DNA of 64,000 nucleotides. It comes from Clonostachys chloroleuca (taxonomy: Eukaryota; Ascomycota; Sordariomycetes; Hypocreales; Bionectriaceae). This document shows positions 21,078 to 34,245 of the stretch, piece by piece. Location of the stretch: contig JBANAY010000001.1 in assembly GCA_037952775.1 (NCBI GenBank), positions 5,518,001 through 5,582,000 on the forward strand. The letters run 5' to 3'. How positions within the stretch are numbered: the first letter of the stretch is position 1; the number at the start of each line of letters is the position of its first letter. A program made the position numbers and the translations under genes. The notes under the pieces were generated by a model, which made no database searches, was not told where the DNA came from, and saw only the letters and a list, made by a program, of their open reading frames with translations.

Positions 21078-22611
21078 TGTAATCAGGATGTATCTCGCAT
21101 GAGAGGCGGTGACAGAGGCAAAGTCTCCTCGTCGCGGATAGCGATTGGAGACGGAAACACCTGCTCAATTTGATGTCTCGATCTTCAGTTGATGCTTATC
21201 ATGGCGCCAGTATGGATCTGGGACGGACGTCGTGGTCGGCAAGAAAGTTAGGCGAGAGTGACCTGCTGTTGAAGCAGGGACCCGAACGCACGGTTTCTTG
21301 ATAGCTCTTCCTGCAAAAATCGATAATTTTTCCTCGTTCGGCCTCCTCAAACGTCACTGTGTCGGCCCAAATCACTTGCCAAACAGCTGGGAACCCAAAA
21401 ATAAAGCGAAAGAAGGGGAAGTAAGAGAGAAAAGGAAACCCCAAAAAGAGGCAAAAATTAGAATAAAACCGGTCAGCAAGATACAATTAAAAAAATATAG
21501 GATATTACTATATTACTACTATTACGGATAGAGGACCCTGAATACGTCAGAGACGGAGGAAAGCATTTTTGGGAAAGGTCGAGAGTGCAAACTCTTCGCT
21601 GGTTGGCTGGATGCCGGAACTCCATGTATGTATCGTGACTTGAAATCCCTGCCGGACAAGGATGGCAGGCTCAACGCGGTGCTGAGTGTCATACGATCAA
21701 CTCAGGAAATGGCTACCTCCGGTGTCTATGAGGGGGTTGAAGAGGGTTATCCACTCGACCCGATAAAACGTTCGTCAGTCACTCGTGCACGGGCAACGGC
21801 AGGGCAGGACCCTTGCTTTCTTTCATTGCCGATTAATGAATCCTTATTGCTGGGAAGAGGTCAGCGGACCAGCTTACTCACCGATTCATGCAACGAAATG
21901 AACACGACCGACGATCTAGTCGAATTCTCACGCATGTCCCGAGCAGGACCCATGGTTCTGGTTGAGCTAAGGACTGACATGCGTGGCAATTTCTTTATCG
22001 ACCTTTCCCATTTATAGCCTGCCTGGGGATGTCTGCTCTTCCCTCCCTTGCTCCCGACCCCCAAGCGCCCGTCAAACCCTGGTCATGTCATCATGACGCG
22101 ATTTAATTACTAGTCTTTCCCTTCTATATCATTTCGATATTTCGTGATGATATATTCAAGTCGAAAATAGCGCTAGTTATGAACTGAACAGTGGTCTGAG
22201 ATATGAAACTTTGATCTGTGGATTTCTTCTTACCTATACGATGAAAACACTGATTTTTTGCTCCTGCAGGTTTGAAAAACTAGCCTTTTTTTTCGTGTGC
22301 CCTACATCATTTCCCTTGGCTCGAAAACAGCTCCATTGAAGCATACCTCGGATTTGAATACTGCACGTCCTGGAGCGTTTCCCTCCTAGTCCAGCAGGCG
22401 GAATCTCACGGCACAAGCAGCGTATTTTCATGGATCGCACAGTGAAGAGCCTATCCCGAGACTTCGGAGTCATAGGCTACATACTACTGGCCTAGAGAGC
22501 TTTCTCGTCAGAAGAAAAGCCTGGTTTCCCTCCGAACTGGATGTGCCGATGAGCCGTGTCACGAGAATAATAAGAAAGATGCTGAAAGAAAACCAATTTC
22601 CTGCATTATCA
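21078..22611. other. Intergenic, no firm gene
   Basis: The longest ORF is 129 codons on the plus strand (21628-22017). It has no recognisable domain and no introns can be argued, so it is not called. The right part holds the 3' region of the F-box gene. Nothing else was recognised. Confidence 0.4.
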
Positions 22612-24003
22612 CTACAGATTATCTCTCGGATCAACTACATTTTCGTGATACTCATCCCCGTAGTGCTCCTTCCACATATGATGCAGAACCCGTATACCGC
22701 CAGATTCACCCATGCGTGAGGCATCCCACATCACATATCCCCACCTCCGCAAGCTAGAGGGCACGTAATATCCATAGATGTTACTGTAGGTCTCCTTCCA
22801 TATCAAAGTCCATCCCAGAGGAGGCGAATCTACAGTATCGTGAGAAAAGACCATCGGCTCACGGCGGTCCTGCGCGGCATCTCGATCTGAAGGCTGGGTC
22901 TGGCGCCGTCGTTGCTGCACGGCATCGCTTGTAGCCTCGCACACCCAATCCTCGTCCATGAAGACAGTATCCTTGATGGCCGTGAACATCTGCCACTTCT
23001 TCTCCGGCTCTTCGGTTTTGAGAAAGGATAATAAGAGGGTTAACCCTGAAGCAGCTAGACCAATCTTGTAACCCCGCCGGACGACTTTCAACGACGAATG
23101 TTAGCATCCCAAAAAGAACCGATGATGATATAAGGAGAAGTGCTTACCAGGAACACCGAGGCTGAGGATGCCAGGAGGGCTTTGTAGAAACTGTTTCAGG
23201 CCAGAAAGCGACTTTTTAACGGGCTGGAAATCAAATTCGTCAATTTCTTCAAACACACGCTCATATGTGTTGTCCGCGAAATCATTTATGCAGAGAATCT
23301 CCTCCGTTTCCCAAGGCTCAAAGTGGCTGAGGAGGGTGAGATGCTCATCCTGCGTGAACTTTGGTCTCGCATCGGAACGCGGGAGGCCGAAAAGAGAGCA
23401 GAAGATCTGGAAGCGGTACATGGCCCGTATGACTCTGCTGCTCTCGACTTCTCTCAGAACCGCCTCTTCCTCGAGGGTGAAGAGGGCGTATTCGCGTATC
23501 AGAGGTCGCACGACGCCGATGTAGAATCTTGTCATGGCGGCAAGATCTTCCGCCTTGGCCTCTTTGTATAATTCTTCAGCCCCTCCTGAGCGTCGCGAAT
23601 AGTACGCCGCTAGGAAACCCTGCACGTTTTGGCGGCTGCAGTCGAAATCGGGCTTGCTGCACAGGGCTGCCGTGTACGCGTCAATGACGCCGTCGCCCAT
23701 CTGTGCCCGCAGATATCTCCATAGCCAAAACCCTCGGCGACGTGCGTATTGCTCGTGAAAGACTGGGGATGCATGCACCAGAGCGGAAAGGTCCTCGATA
23801 CTGGCAAGAGCGAGAAGAATATGGTGCCTGATCTCAAATGGGAGCAGCTCTAGTTGTTGCGTACCAGACCGTGCAGGAGAATGAGCCTGGGATGTATTTT
23901 GCGTGACCGTCTCTAGTGGCTTGGGCTGAGGTGCTCGTCCAACAGACGATGCGTCGCTTTTCGAAGCGCGCCGTGCATTGAGGATCTTCTTTAATTTTTT
24001 CAT
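22612..24003 (-). CDS. F-box domain protein
   Basis: Two exons, 24003-23148 and 23084-22612, joined by a 63-base intron with a GCTAAC branch site, give 442 residues. A basic low-complexity N-terminus (residues 1-48) is followed by an F-box at about 50-90 (LELLPFEIRHHILLALASIEDLSALVHASPVF). The rest is a helical region without recognised repeats; the C-terminal exon has one hydrophobic segment (residues about 297-310). Fungi carry many F-box proteins of this type, which recruit substrates to SCF ubiquitin ligases through Skp1. The substrate is unknown. Confidence 0.8.
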
Positions 24004-24579
24004 TCTCGTTCACTCCCTGGATCCGCCGATATGGAAGCAAGGATCAAGAGCCAGTAAGCGAGGTGAGGGGCTGGACAACTCGCCCACAAGACAGCTACAC
24101 AGATACGACAATTAGTCGACAATTTGGCGCTGAAAAAGGAGCAGCGGCTTCAAGTGGTGAATGGGCGGAGGGTGAAAACTTGATGGTGATGATGATGATC
24201 ACCAGAATAGGTCGTCCCAGCCCCCTTTTCACACATTGATGACACTAGCCAGCCAGATCGATTTGCTGTAGGCCGCGCGCTTCTGGGTGCTCGAGACTCG
24301 CAGCATGAATCTAATAATTAGCGGCTGGTCAGCACAGCCTCCTCCCTGCTAGAAAGCTTGGCAACACGACCTGCATGGGGATATCAATCATGTCATGTGC
24401 CTCTTGTTTCCCTGGCACACAAGTTACGTCTCTGTATCACGCGTAAATGGCTTGGTGATGTTCTGGAAAAGGCCCTCGCTCTCTATTTGGGAGATTGTCT
24501 ACCTAGAGGGGAGTGTCATACTACACTGATATACACTATATAATTGAAGCCCTCAACCGGGGGCTTTACCGGATCGACA
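24004..24579. other. Spacer, no recognised feature
   Basis: It lies between the start of the F-box gene and the stop of the Zn2Cys6 gene, both on the minus strand, so it should include the F-box promoter. A short GAT/GGT trinucleotide tract lies near 24182-24200. Nothing else was recognised. Confidence 0.4.
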
Positions 24580-26900
24580 TCACCCCGGTCGATTCTGTTG
24601 GTTGCTGATACCCCAGCCCATCGTCGCCCAGTTGAGCTGATTGATGTTCGAATTGAAGCTCGTTTGGTCGGGCATCCCGATGCCCATTGCTTCCATCTGA
24701 TTATAGTCGAGCTGCCAGTCCATCCCCAGGCCTCCCGGCATGTTCATTATAATATCATTAATGTTAATGTCATCCACATCAATAGATCCCGTCTGGCTCT
24801 GCGGTGATTCGCCTTCCATACGCGCAGCTTGGATCGCCTTCACTCTGACCACGATATCAGGCGGTGCTATAGTCCGCCCCAGGGCTTCCTCGGCGGCCAC
24901 GCGGGCATCCCACGTCAACAGGATGATTTTGGTCAGATTTCTAAAAAGAGGGTTCTTAGCCTTGGTCTCGAGCTTTTGCCGCATCTCGCTGTTATAGCTC
25001 AGGCGCATCGCGCTGTTCTCGCTCATGGCCCGCCAGGCGTGTTCGGCATGTCGGTTGAGAGGATTTTGCCGTAGAGCATACACAAGATGGATGTAGCCAG
25101 GGAGAGGGAAATGGATGTTGCCCATCCAGACAAATCCTCTCACGGAAGGGAGACTGATGATTTTCGTGTCACTCTCCAGCATGGCGATGGCCTGGAGAAT
25201 GGCGGCGTCGTTCTCCGCCTCAGTGGGAGGTGAGTTCGACGACGCCTTGGAGTAGTGGACAATTAGTCGCGCCTTGGCCAGAGTCAGGCGAGTTGTCCAT
25301 ATGGTCAGGAAATGGAGAGGATTCTCCGGATCGCAGAACTTGAGATACTTTTCCTCCACCCTCTTCTCCAACGTCTCGATGCCTAGGCCGTCGTTTTTTG
25401 CGACGCTGGCGACAGCCTTGAGTGCTGGAATATTGAAGTCCAAGTATGATGATGTGTGACGATAGAAATTAGCAATGTCGCTGCGGACAACGGCATAGAT
25501 GGCCTCGCTCGACTTTGGCTCCATGGCTGGGAACTCTTTCATCTCCGGCCTGAGGTCAGAGTCGTTCAGACTCAGCGGAACCTGGCAGTCCCACGTGGGA
25601 GCGAGTGCTGCACTCTTGTGGTCGGCCATTTCTCCAACTCGAGCGTCATAGAGAATCAGAGACCACCACAGTCGCCTTCGCATCTCAGCCTCTAGCGGGG
25701 GAAATGTAGAGTTTGATGCCTCTAAATGGATACCCATGCGTTGAGCAATTCGCACGGCAACGCCGAGCATTGATGATAGGCATCGAGGATCTGTGGCCTT
25801 GGAGACAGACAGCTATAGTAATGAGTTAGCTTCAGTAATCAGAAATAGAGACAAAGTACCTACCAGGTAGAGGTAAAAAGCCGTCAAGCAGTCTCGGTCC
25901 CCCGTACGTAGATATCCACACTTCACCAAAGCTTGCTGACACCCGTACTGATACTTATGCAAGAGATCGTCCCTCGGCGAGCCAAACGTTGCTTGGCAAT
26001 CAGAATTAGTGAGTGAGTGAATAGCCATGGAGTAGATTCCAAACATGAGAGCCTCGAGCACAGGGCTGACTTTCTCAAAGTTGCTGACAGCCTCGATAAT
26101 GCATGGCTGAAGTGTAGGAGTGTGGGTTACTTTCAACAATGGGTTGACATTGTCGAGGTAAATTTGCCAGAGCCGAAAGACCTGAACGGGCTCCGGCTGC
26201 AGGCTGGGAATGTCGATGACTGTTTTGCGGATACCGAACAGGATCTGGTCGTTATCTTCGTATATTTCATCCCATGCCTCTCTAGCGGCTACTTCGCCAA
26301 TATGGTCTACTTCGTGAAACTATATCAATGATTAGCACACGGACATCGAATGGGGAGGAGAGGGCAGGCCGTACACCCTGGCGCATGGCGTTCCAAAAGT
26401 TCCTGCAAGAGGATGAGTTAGTCATTTGATTTGAATTCGGCAGAGTATCTGAGAAAACAAATTCATGGGACAGCTTACTTTGCTTCAGGTAATCGATCCG
26501 AAGAGCTGGGGAAGTCGGCAGTGACCTCTGGAGAGCCGGGCTCTGATGCATCGTCACCGTGAGCATCGGAGGACTTGGTTTGAGGGTCCTCCTTGTGCAT
26601 GGGATCGAACTTGAGGTTGTTCTTGCGCAAAATGTCCTCATACCGGCGCAGACGCTCCAGAAGTTCCCGCTCGGGGAAGCGACGTTTCCGCTGCCGGGGG
26701 ACCAGGTTGGCCGGCACACACTGGGCGTTGGACTTGATGCAGTTGGAGCACGGGAACTTGCGCTCACACTTGATCTTGCGCTGCTGACATAAAATACAGG
26801 CCAGGATCCGCTTGGACTTTAGGCCCTGGGCGGCAGAGCCATGTGTGTCTGGCGAGTCGCCGGACGGGCTGGCGTCGGGGGTTGGTTGCGACCCGGACAT
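24580..26900 (-). CDS. Zn(II)2Cys6 transcription factor with fungal-specific regulatory domain
   Basis: Four exons (26900-26479, 26402-26375, 26319-25864, 25812-24580) give 712 residues. The binuclear zinc cluster is complete at residues 35-61 with spacing CX2CX6CX5CX2CX6C (CILCQQRKIKC... CSNCIKSNAQC). A basic linker and a short leucine-rich heptad segment (RELLERLRRYEDIL) that could dimerise follow at about 75-90. The middle region, including DPRCLSSMLGVAVRIAQRMGIH and EAEMRRRLWWSLILYDAR, is the typical fungal transcription factor regulatory domain. The second exon is only 28 bases. The C-terminus is Asn/Asp/Met-rich, possibly activating. Target genes are unknown; the WSC and F-box genes next to it suggest no pathway. 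Confidence 0.9.
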
Positions 26901-27753
26901 GGCGGTCGTTTGCTGGGCTGCTCAGCATAGGTACATGTGAAGGCGGCAAAAGAGGGGTTTGGCCTGGCTTTCACGATCGGACCTGATGGAGACGGCGGGA
27001 TCAGTCCTACCGCGCAGGATCTGGACGGCCAGAAGACCGACCAGACGGAAGACGACCACCGCGGCGGCCTTGGCAAGGCAGATACGTTTCTTCGGGTACC
27101 GCGACCGTTTCTCAGTCCGTTTGCCTTCAGTGACAACGAGGAGTGACCAGGACCAGAGTCTGCCGACTGCATGATGACGGCCGAGCGGGCCACTAGGACT
27201 TTAGTAAGAGGCGACGGCACAGGAATGCCGGTCAGCAACAGGCTTCAGAGCCTAATCGCAAGCTTTGCTCGGACTTTACTGTTTTCCGGGTCATGTGACT
27301 GCATATCGAGCCAATATGGGCATGGAATTCAGGGCGTAAATAGAGCTAGGTCCTGCTGGTGGTGGCTGGATCCCGCGGCAATGAGTCACGATCGAACATT
27401 ACGTTTCAAATGTAGCGTTGCAACGGTGCCTTTTGATCGTCCTGGCATCTGAGTAGTTATTATTGGCGTCAGCTCAGTCGAAATCCAATCAATGACTTGC
27501 ATTCAGTCGTCCAAGGCTTCAAAGTTCTCATTTCTCGTATTGCGTATCTCACCAATTTCCTGCGCCGCTCTCACATTTGAACAAAATGCCATAAAAATCA
27601 TTCAATTATTACCCATTACATTTTGTCCTTTCCATTGAAAATTACACATCAAAGCCCTGCGCTTCAATTGCATGACCAATTGCCTATCTGAAGGTCAACC
27701 ACTCAATATTGTGACTCATACAAGAAGGAACTATTTATTAATCAAATGACATA
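26901..27753. other. Promoter region of the Zn2Cys6 gene and 3' region of the WSC gene
   Basis: GC-rich sequence to about 27250 keeps several frames open by chance on both strands; none resembles a protein family. The remainder is AT-rich without a recognised feature. Confidence 0.4.
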
Positions 27754-28461
27754 TTAGATAGCAAATGCAGCAGCCAGCATAGCGGCTCCAGCGCCAATCA
27801 TGGGTCTTGAGACAGCGCCGGAAGTATTCGAAGTCTGTGCCGCAGCGCTGGTACCAGAGGGAACATTCCCGCTGGAGCTGGTAGATACGACGCTGTCGCT
27901 TGTGGTTGTCTCGATCTGACTGGTGGTAGTCGAACTAGGAGTCTTCTTCGTCGACTTTGAAGTCTTGGTAGACTTGGAAGACTTGGTAGCCGTGGGTGTT
28001 TTCGTCGCTAATTTCGTGACTGTCTTCGTGTTAGACGTCTTCTTCTTTGCGTACTCGACATCGAGCTTGACACCCGAATTCCAGACAGAGTACCTCTTGT
28101 CCGACTTGGAGCCGCAGGCCTCCTTCTTGTTGCCCTTGCATTTGTATGTGCATTTAGCGTCGTCAATGATGTCGACCTCCGGTGGATATTTATCACCACA
28201 ATAACAGGCGTCGCTGGTCATGGCAAAGACGAGCTTCGTTTGTTCCAGGCATGCGGCGCCGCACGAAGCTGAGGAATTCTCCGTGCCATTGACACTCTTC
28301 TGCTTCTTGAGGCCTTGGCCAGTGCTGAAGCAGCCCTGCGATGTGAAGCTGCCGAGTACTGCAGCTTGCTTGGGCTTCTGCAATGGCTCAGCGGCCGCGA
28401 CCAGGGGCAAGGCCGCTAGAAGGAGGGCCGCGGCAGTAGATACGAAGGAGAGCTGGACCAT
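27754..28461 (-). CDS. WSC-domain cell-surface protein, probably GPI-anchored
   Basis: An intronless gene encodes 235 residues. Residues 1-23 form a signal peptide. A WSC domain spans about 37-127, with the characteristic eight cysteines and the signature DACYCGDKYP. A lysine/threonine/serine-rich stalk follows (about 135-215), suited to O-mannosylation. The last 20 residues are small and hydrophobic (GAGAAMLAAAFAI) with upstream Ser/Gly residues, as in a GPI attachment signal. WSC domains bind wall polysaccharide, and longer relatives are wall-stress sensors; this short form lacks a cytoplasmic tail and is more likely a structural wall protein. Confidence 0.85.
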   Translation of the reverse strand: MVQLSFVSTAAALLLAALPLVAAAEPLQKPKQAAVLGSFTSQGCFSTGQGLKKQKSVNGTENSSASCGAACLEQTKLVFAMTSDACYCGDKYPPEVDIIDDAKCTYKCKGNKKEACGSKSDKRYSVWNSGVKLDVEYAKKKTSNTKTVTKLATKTPTATKSSKSTKTSKSTKKTPSSTTTSQIETTTSDSVVSTSSSGNVPSGTSAAAQTSNTSGAVSRPMIGAGAAMLAAAFAI

Positions 28462-29985
28462 TGTGAATCACCTTGGAGGTGCGTGAACTAAAACGAGTGA
28501 ATGATAGAGAACGGTGAGTAGACACGAACTGCCATTGCTCTCGACTACCGAGGGGGTTAATATAATTTAATCAATCGCCTCAATTTAAGATCTTAAGATT
28601 ATTGTAACACAAACCTTCCAAGGTCCCTCCTACGAGTACTAAAATCCTTCGCTGATCAGATTGCGCCAGTAAGCAGCCTCCAGGCACAACTGTCGCAGGT
28701 GTAGGCGCCGGTCTCAATGATCCGATGCGACGCTAATCGCTATTCTGCCTAACGGGATGAGACCTACATACACGGCAATTTGACGCAGAGGCTCTAGCGG
28801 CTGACCTGCATCGTGATCGTAAGCCCTGGATGGCGCCTTTGGTGAGAGCTGAACATGACTCCCTGTATATGAAGGATCCCACCTCAAGCCACGAGAACCA
28901 AAGTAACATTCCTTGAAGGCCCTCACGCCGTAAAGCCAAGTTTTCGACTTGTGAGGAAGCGGGAGATCTCCCACAAACGGCCCGCCCTGCTTCCGCAAAA
29001 CCTTGGTCGGATCTGCCCCTATCCTACTAACTTATGACACTGCACCCCCCCTGCTGGTAAGCTTGATACCCACCGCTGTACGGTTAAAAATAACCATGAT
29101 TAGGTCCTTGTCTACTTGTTAATGAGGGTGCTCAACAGCCAGAGCTCTTAACCTAGACTTTAAGAGCATCTACCAGTTTTATTCGTCAAGATCGATCTCC
29201 CATCCTTCGGTGTCTAGCAGCCAATGCCCTTGCAATGGAACCCTTGGAAAACAGAGTGGATGTGAGAATGTGTTAGAAGTTAACTCACTAGCTGCATACT
29301 GGAAGAATTTCACGCCAGCGGTCTTTGTGAGATTTTGTACATGTATGAAATAAGATAAGTCAAAACACTCAGTATCAAAGACTAGTACACGCGAAGACGA
29401 CTAGCATCATCCACGAGAGGGAGGCATCCGCAGCATTCAAGCTTAATGACAGCTGGCATCTCATTTCAAGCATGCTCGCCAAAAGCTTACTTTATTAGTA
29501 CATGGATGCCAGTGGGGGACCAGTGAAGGGCACAGATTGGCTGCATCGGCTATTGGCCTTTATGACACAGGTGATAATAAAACCAAAGCCTTGGGGCTGT
29601 GAGCTCTCTGACGCATGGGCTAGGCCAGTAAGCGCCTTGCGTGAACTGGCCCAAAGGTGGCCGCTGGTTATGTTGGCCAGGGGTAAAATTGACCCATTCT
29701 GGAGAAGATCAGCCGAATTTTGGCGACACAGCCAATGGCAGAGTCTGACGATCCTCCACTTCGTGAATCTCGCCAATGGTGGAACCCGGCTATGCAACAT
29801 TGGCATCTGGGGACACTCTGACACTCGTTCTCAATGAAGATATTGCGTTGCTATGATCATGTAACGAAGACGAAGATAGTATGGGCGAGGAAGAGGCATA
29901 AGTATAAAATGGAACCTCTTCAATCTGCAGTTGGAATCGTCTCCAACGCATCGCATCTTCTTCTCAGTCTTCCAGTGCTTCAATC
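28462..29985. other. Divergent promoter region, no recognised gene
   Basis: About 1.5 kb separates the divergent WSC and peptidase genes. Two overlapping opposite ORFs of about 110 codons near 29495-29837 show no family resemblance. No RNA gene or repeat was recognised. Confidence 0.4.
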
Positions 29986-31802
29986 ATGTACAAATCCGTC
30001 TCTCGCCAAGCCCTGCTTTACGGCTTTCTGTTGAAGCCTATCTTGGCTCTACCGCAGACCAGGGACTCCAACGAAACTACCTTTAATTGGGCTTCAATCC
30101 AGCCTTCATCCGACCTTCAATACAACGACTGCTACAACGGTTACAAATGTGCTCGTCTTGAGGTCCCCCTTGACTGGCAAGCGGCCAACCAGGGCAATGG
30201 CACCTCGCTCAAAGCTGCCATTGCTATTGTGACTCTTCCAGCCACCGTTCGTGAAGATGACCCCAGCTTTGGCGGCACTATCCTCGTCAACCCCGGCGGC
30301 CCGGGAGGGTCCGGCACCGAATTCGTTCTCTCCGAGGGAGCATATCTTCAGAGTGTTGTCGACGAAGACAAGCACTACAATATCCTCGGGTTCGATCCTC
30401 GTGGTGTTGGTTTAAGCACACCGTCGGCTGATTGCTACAGAAACGACTTTGCCAGGGCTTCTGATGCAATTCAGCAGGGTGGGCTGTCACCAGCAGATCC
30501 CGACACGTTCGGCCTCAAAATGTTCTATGAAACCGCAAAGGGGGTTTCAAACTTGTGTGCTGAACTCGGACCGGAGAGTATATTCCCTTACATGGCTACG
30601 GCTTCTGTTGCCCGGGACATGCTGGAGATTGTCGAACGCGTGGATGAACTCGAAAAGAAAACTTTCAAGTGTCGTCGATCGCAGAACACAGACGAACTTC
30701 CAAAGCTGCAATACCTTGGGTTTTCGTATGGCTCGTTCTTAGGAAATTCCTTCGCTAGTCTTTTTCCAGGACGAGTTGGTCGTATGGTTATTGATGGTGT
30801 CGTCGATGCGGATGATTATATCCAGACTGTAAGAAACCCCAGTCCTTGAATGGGTATAGATTTCTAACCTGGATATTGCAGCATATGGGTAAAGCTCTTC
30901 TCGATGCCGAAAAGGTTCTCGACACCTTTTACGAGACTTGCTACGACGCCGGATCTAGCTGTCTCCTTAGGGAGGACACAGACAAGAATGCCAAGGATAT
31001 CCGAAACAAGGTAGACCTGCTGATAAAAAGCCTCGACGACGACCCTGTTTCGATCGTGTATCAAGGCCGTGTTCGACACATCACGTCTCATACCGTCCGC
31101 GACGTGCTTCGACAAATGTTATACCAGCCCATCGTGATGTATGAACCTGCGTCTCAACTTCTAGCGCTGGCTCTGACAGGCAACTTTACGGGTTTCATGC
31201 AAACTCCGGCCTCCTTGGCCAACTCCATCGAACTCGCTGAGATGTGTGTTAACCCTGGCGCGAGCTACCCACCATCCGACCTCGCTCTCAACAACGAAGC
31301 CGGCTACGGTACTTTCTGCAGCGACACTTACATCGACCCGGACTTGCGCAACGCCACCTGGGCGAACAACATCGCCAAAGCAATCGTCGGCCATTCTCCT
31401 ACACTCGCCGAATCTTGGACTCGCGTAATAACGGCGTGCTCTGGGTGGAAGTACGACGCCAAGTACGCCTTCAGAGGCCCATTCGGCGCACCTGGGCCGG
31501 ACAAGACCGGGAAGAACAAGGATACACCATCGGCGCCTCTCCTGATCCTTTCCAACAGATATGATCACGCAACCCCATTATCCAGCGCATATGTGACTTC
31601 CCAGCAGCATGGCGACTCGGCCGTGATCGTTCAGGAGGCATCCGGCCACTGTGCGTTGCTTGTTTCAAGCAGCAAGTGTGTGAAGGATCATGTCGCCACC
31701 TACTTTGCAACTGGAGTAGTCCCTGCGAACAATACCGTGTGTCAGCCGGACTGCAAGCCTGGTATTCCATACAAGGAGTGCCCGGGCTTCGTTAGTTCTT
31801 AG
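29986..31802 (+). CDS. Secreted alpha/beta-hydrolase serine peptidase (tripeptidyl aminopeptidase-like, S33 type)
   Basis: Two exons, 29986-30828 and 30882-31802, give 587 residues. A signal peptide is expected at residues 1-22. The oxyanion region NPGGPGGSG and FDPRGVG precede the nucleophile elbow GFSYGSFLG. The C-terminal TAP-like part carries the rest of the triad in LILSNRYDHATPL (Asp) and ASGHC (His). Many cysteines in the cap and C-terminus fit an extracellular, disulfide-bonded enzyme. Streptomyces and fungal relatives remove short peptides or residues from free N-termini of proteins. Substrate preference cannot be read here. A secreted peptidase fits with the OPT peptide transporter 20 kb away only in a general nutritional sense. 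Confidence 0.88.
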
Positions 31803-32164
31803 ATATTTCTTACCTAATGTGAGTGTGGTGGTGGTTGGTTTGGAAGCGGCTTGGGAGATGATATAATAGCCGAGACTCATTTTCTTCTCTTTTGTTTGGT
31901 ATAAACTTCTTCTGGCAAGCTTAACTATGGGCTACCTAGCCGGTGTATTTAGCCACAGCATGAAAAGGTGATCCTCAAGTATTGCCTTAGCATTATATTT
32001 CATTCACTCAAGAAATGTCCCAACGACCCATTGGCGGGTAAATTGGGAAAATATTTATCCTATTGAATATGCTACTGTTCGTGGAATAAGACCCAGCGCG
32101 GGCCTGCTCTTGAGAATTTTAATATACTCCATCCATCAATATCGACCGTCCAAGTTTTCTAATC
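31803..32164. other. Short intergenic spacer
   Basis: It contains the 3' region of the peptidase gene and the promoter of the co-oriented GH43 gene. TTAATATA-like AT-rich sequence lies about 40 bases ahead of the GH43 start. No specific regulatory site is claimed. Confidence 0.4.
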
Positions 32165-33957
32165 ATGAAAATTTCTCAGCTCGCCTGCCTCCTGGGCTTT
32201 GTGATACGCTTGTCAAATGCGGCCAATGTCACATTCACGAATCCCATTCTACCGGGATTCAACCCTGATCCAAGTTGTACATTCGTGAAAGAATGGGACA
32301 ATACCTTCTTTTGCACTACCTCATCGTTTCTGACATTTCCAAGCATCCCTCTTTTTGCCAGCAAAGACTTGGTCCACTGGAAGCACGCGAGTTATGCTAT
32401 CAGTCGCGGCGACCAGCTACCTGAGTTATACCGAAACAGTGCATTGCAAACCGAAGGGACTTGGGCATCAACCCTTCGATACCGTGATGGCACATTCTAC
32501 CTAATCACTAGCTACGTGTCTTGGCATGACGGATGGGGACCCATCATTCTTCTTTTCACTACAACTGACCCTTACGATGACGCCGCTTGGAGCGGACCGG
32601 TTCGATTCGAGAACCCGGAAAAGGAAATTGATCCGGATCTTTTCTGGGATGATGATGGGAAATTCTACATGAGCGTCGCCAGAGGCATATTCATTCATCA
32701 AGTTGACATCTCCACTGGCAAAGTGTTGGAGACATTCACCGTATGGAACGGCACTGACGACCGAAACCCTGAGGGACCGCATATATACAACAAAGATGGA
32801 TATTATTATCTCGGTATCGGTGAGGGTGGCACGGAAACAAACCACTCGGCGGTGATAGCTCGGTCAACAAGTATCTCCGGGCCCTACGAGGGGTATGAGA
32901 GAAACCCTATGCTCACTGCCAAAAATACGGACGCTTTCTTTCAGACTGTGGGACATACAGACTTTTTCCAGGATGCTGAGGGAAATTGGTGGTGCGTGGC
33001 GCTAGCTACTCGGTCTGGTCCGGCCTGGGAGATATATCCTATGGGCAGGGAGACTGTTCTGTCGCCAATGACGTGGGATGAGGGCGGGTGGCCGATCATC
33101 GATCCAATTCAAGGCACAATGAGCGGACCCCTTCCACCTAAGAACACAGATCTTCCTGGGGACGGCTTCTGGGCTCATGAAGGGGACGAAGAAGACTTCC
33201 GGCCAGGGACACAAATTCCAAAGCAGTTTCTCTTCTGGCGACCACCCAAAGAAAGCCTTTTCAACATATCTCCGACCGGTCATCCCAACTCGCTGCAGGT
33301 GTCGCCATCAAGAGTGAATCTTACTGCAGATTCTCAGTTTGAGCCACGTGAAGAGGGGATGGGATATATATCCCGGAAACAGTCGAGCTCGGTCTTTCAA
33401 TTTACAGTCGATCTTGAATTCGACCCCAAGGATGCTGATGAAGAGGCGGGAGCTACTGTATTTCTAACTCAGTACCAGCATATCGACGTCAGCGTTGTTA
33501 ATACTCGTTCTTGTTCTACTGGAGAACTGGAGAAAAAGTTCAGGTTCAGGCCAGAGGCTCTGGGTAAACCGGGAGTTGAGGTCCCGCCCACCAGAACAAT
33601 TACCGTCCCGCAGGCTTGGGCTGAAAAACACATCAGATTTACCATTACGCTGGACGAGAGTCAGACATACAATTTTACCGTGGCTCCAGTTGATAAACCC
33701 GATGACGAAATTTGGATGGGCTCGGCTAATGCGGATATAGTGTCGGGCGGATCAGGCCCTTTTCACGGTGAGTTTCATTTCCACGAATCGAACGTTCCGC
33801 CGGCTATGACTGACGCGAGAAATAAGGTACACTTCTTGGCGTGTTTGCCACGAGTAATGGTGGCACCGGCAAAACTGCAGCCTACTTTAGTCGCTGGAGG
33901 TATCATCCATTGAAGCAAGAGATAGAATCTGGGGTGTTTCTGCCGATCAAGGAATAG
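32165..33957 (+). CDS. Secreted glycoside hydrolase family 43 (arabinofuranosidase/beta-xylosidase type)
   Basis: Two exons, 32165-33767 and 33827-33957, give 577 residues. The reading that ignores the intron ends early at 33913, but splicing the 59-base GT-AG intron restores the family C-terminus with VFATSNGGTG...RWRYHP. A signal peptide covers residues 1-19. The three GH43 acids are seen: Asp in GFNPDPS, Asp in EIDPDLFWDDDG and Glu in PEGPHIYNKDG. A C-terminal beta-sandwich domain (about 370-577) is present as in larger GH43 enzymes. It would remove arabinose or xylose side chains from hemicellulose or pectin; the exact specificity is open. It heads a pectin-enzyme island with GH28 and PL11. 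Confidence 0.9.
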
Positions 33958-34245
33958 TCAAGTGAGATGATCACCAATGCAAAGACGGGCAATGGAATCC
34001 GAATAGCAAGGTTGGGATTGGATTTTCTCAGTGCTATCCAATGCCCTCGTTGAACTTTTCATTTTGCTCATTCGATGATTCAAAAACCCCTACCTAGATT
34101 TAAAGAAATAAGAATAGACAAACTTGATTGTGTAGTATAGTGTAATGGTTCCAGCCATAATGTACACCTGATCCTTCAACATACCTCATCCTTCAACATT
34201 TTGATTCGAAGACGGGCTCCTCTCCATAAAAAAGAACGAAGGTTC

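Noticed and set aside
26819..27238. A 139-codon minus-strand ORF upstream of and overlapping the Zn2Cys6 start
   Set aside because: GC-rich leader DNA with Pro/Arg/Ser-rich translation and no domain; it overlaps the true N-terminal exon in another frame.
29495..29837. Two overlapping opposite-strand ORFs of about 110 codons
   Set aside because: Neither has a recognisable domain, splice structure or codon bias, and only one could be real at most.
32165..33913. Unspliced GH43 reading ending at 33913
   Set aside because: The last residues do not match the family, whereas splicing a consensus 59-base intron restores the conserved C-terminus.
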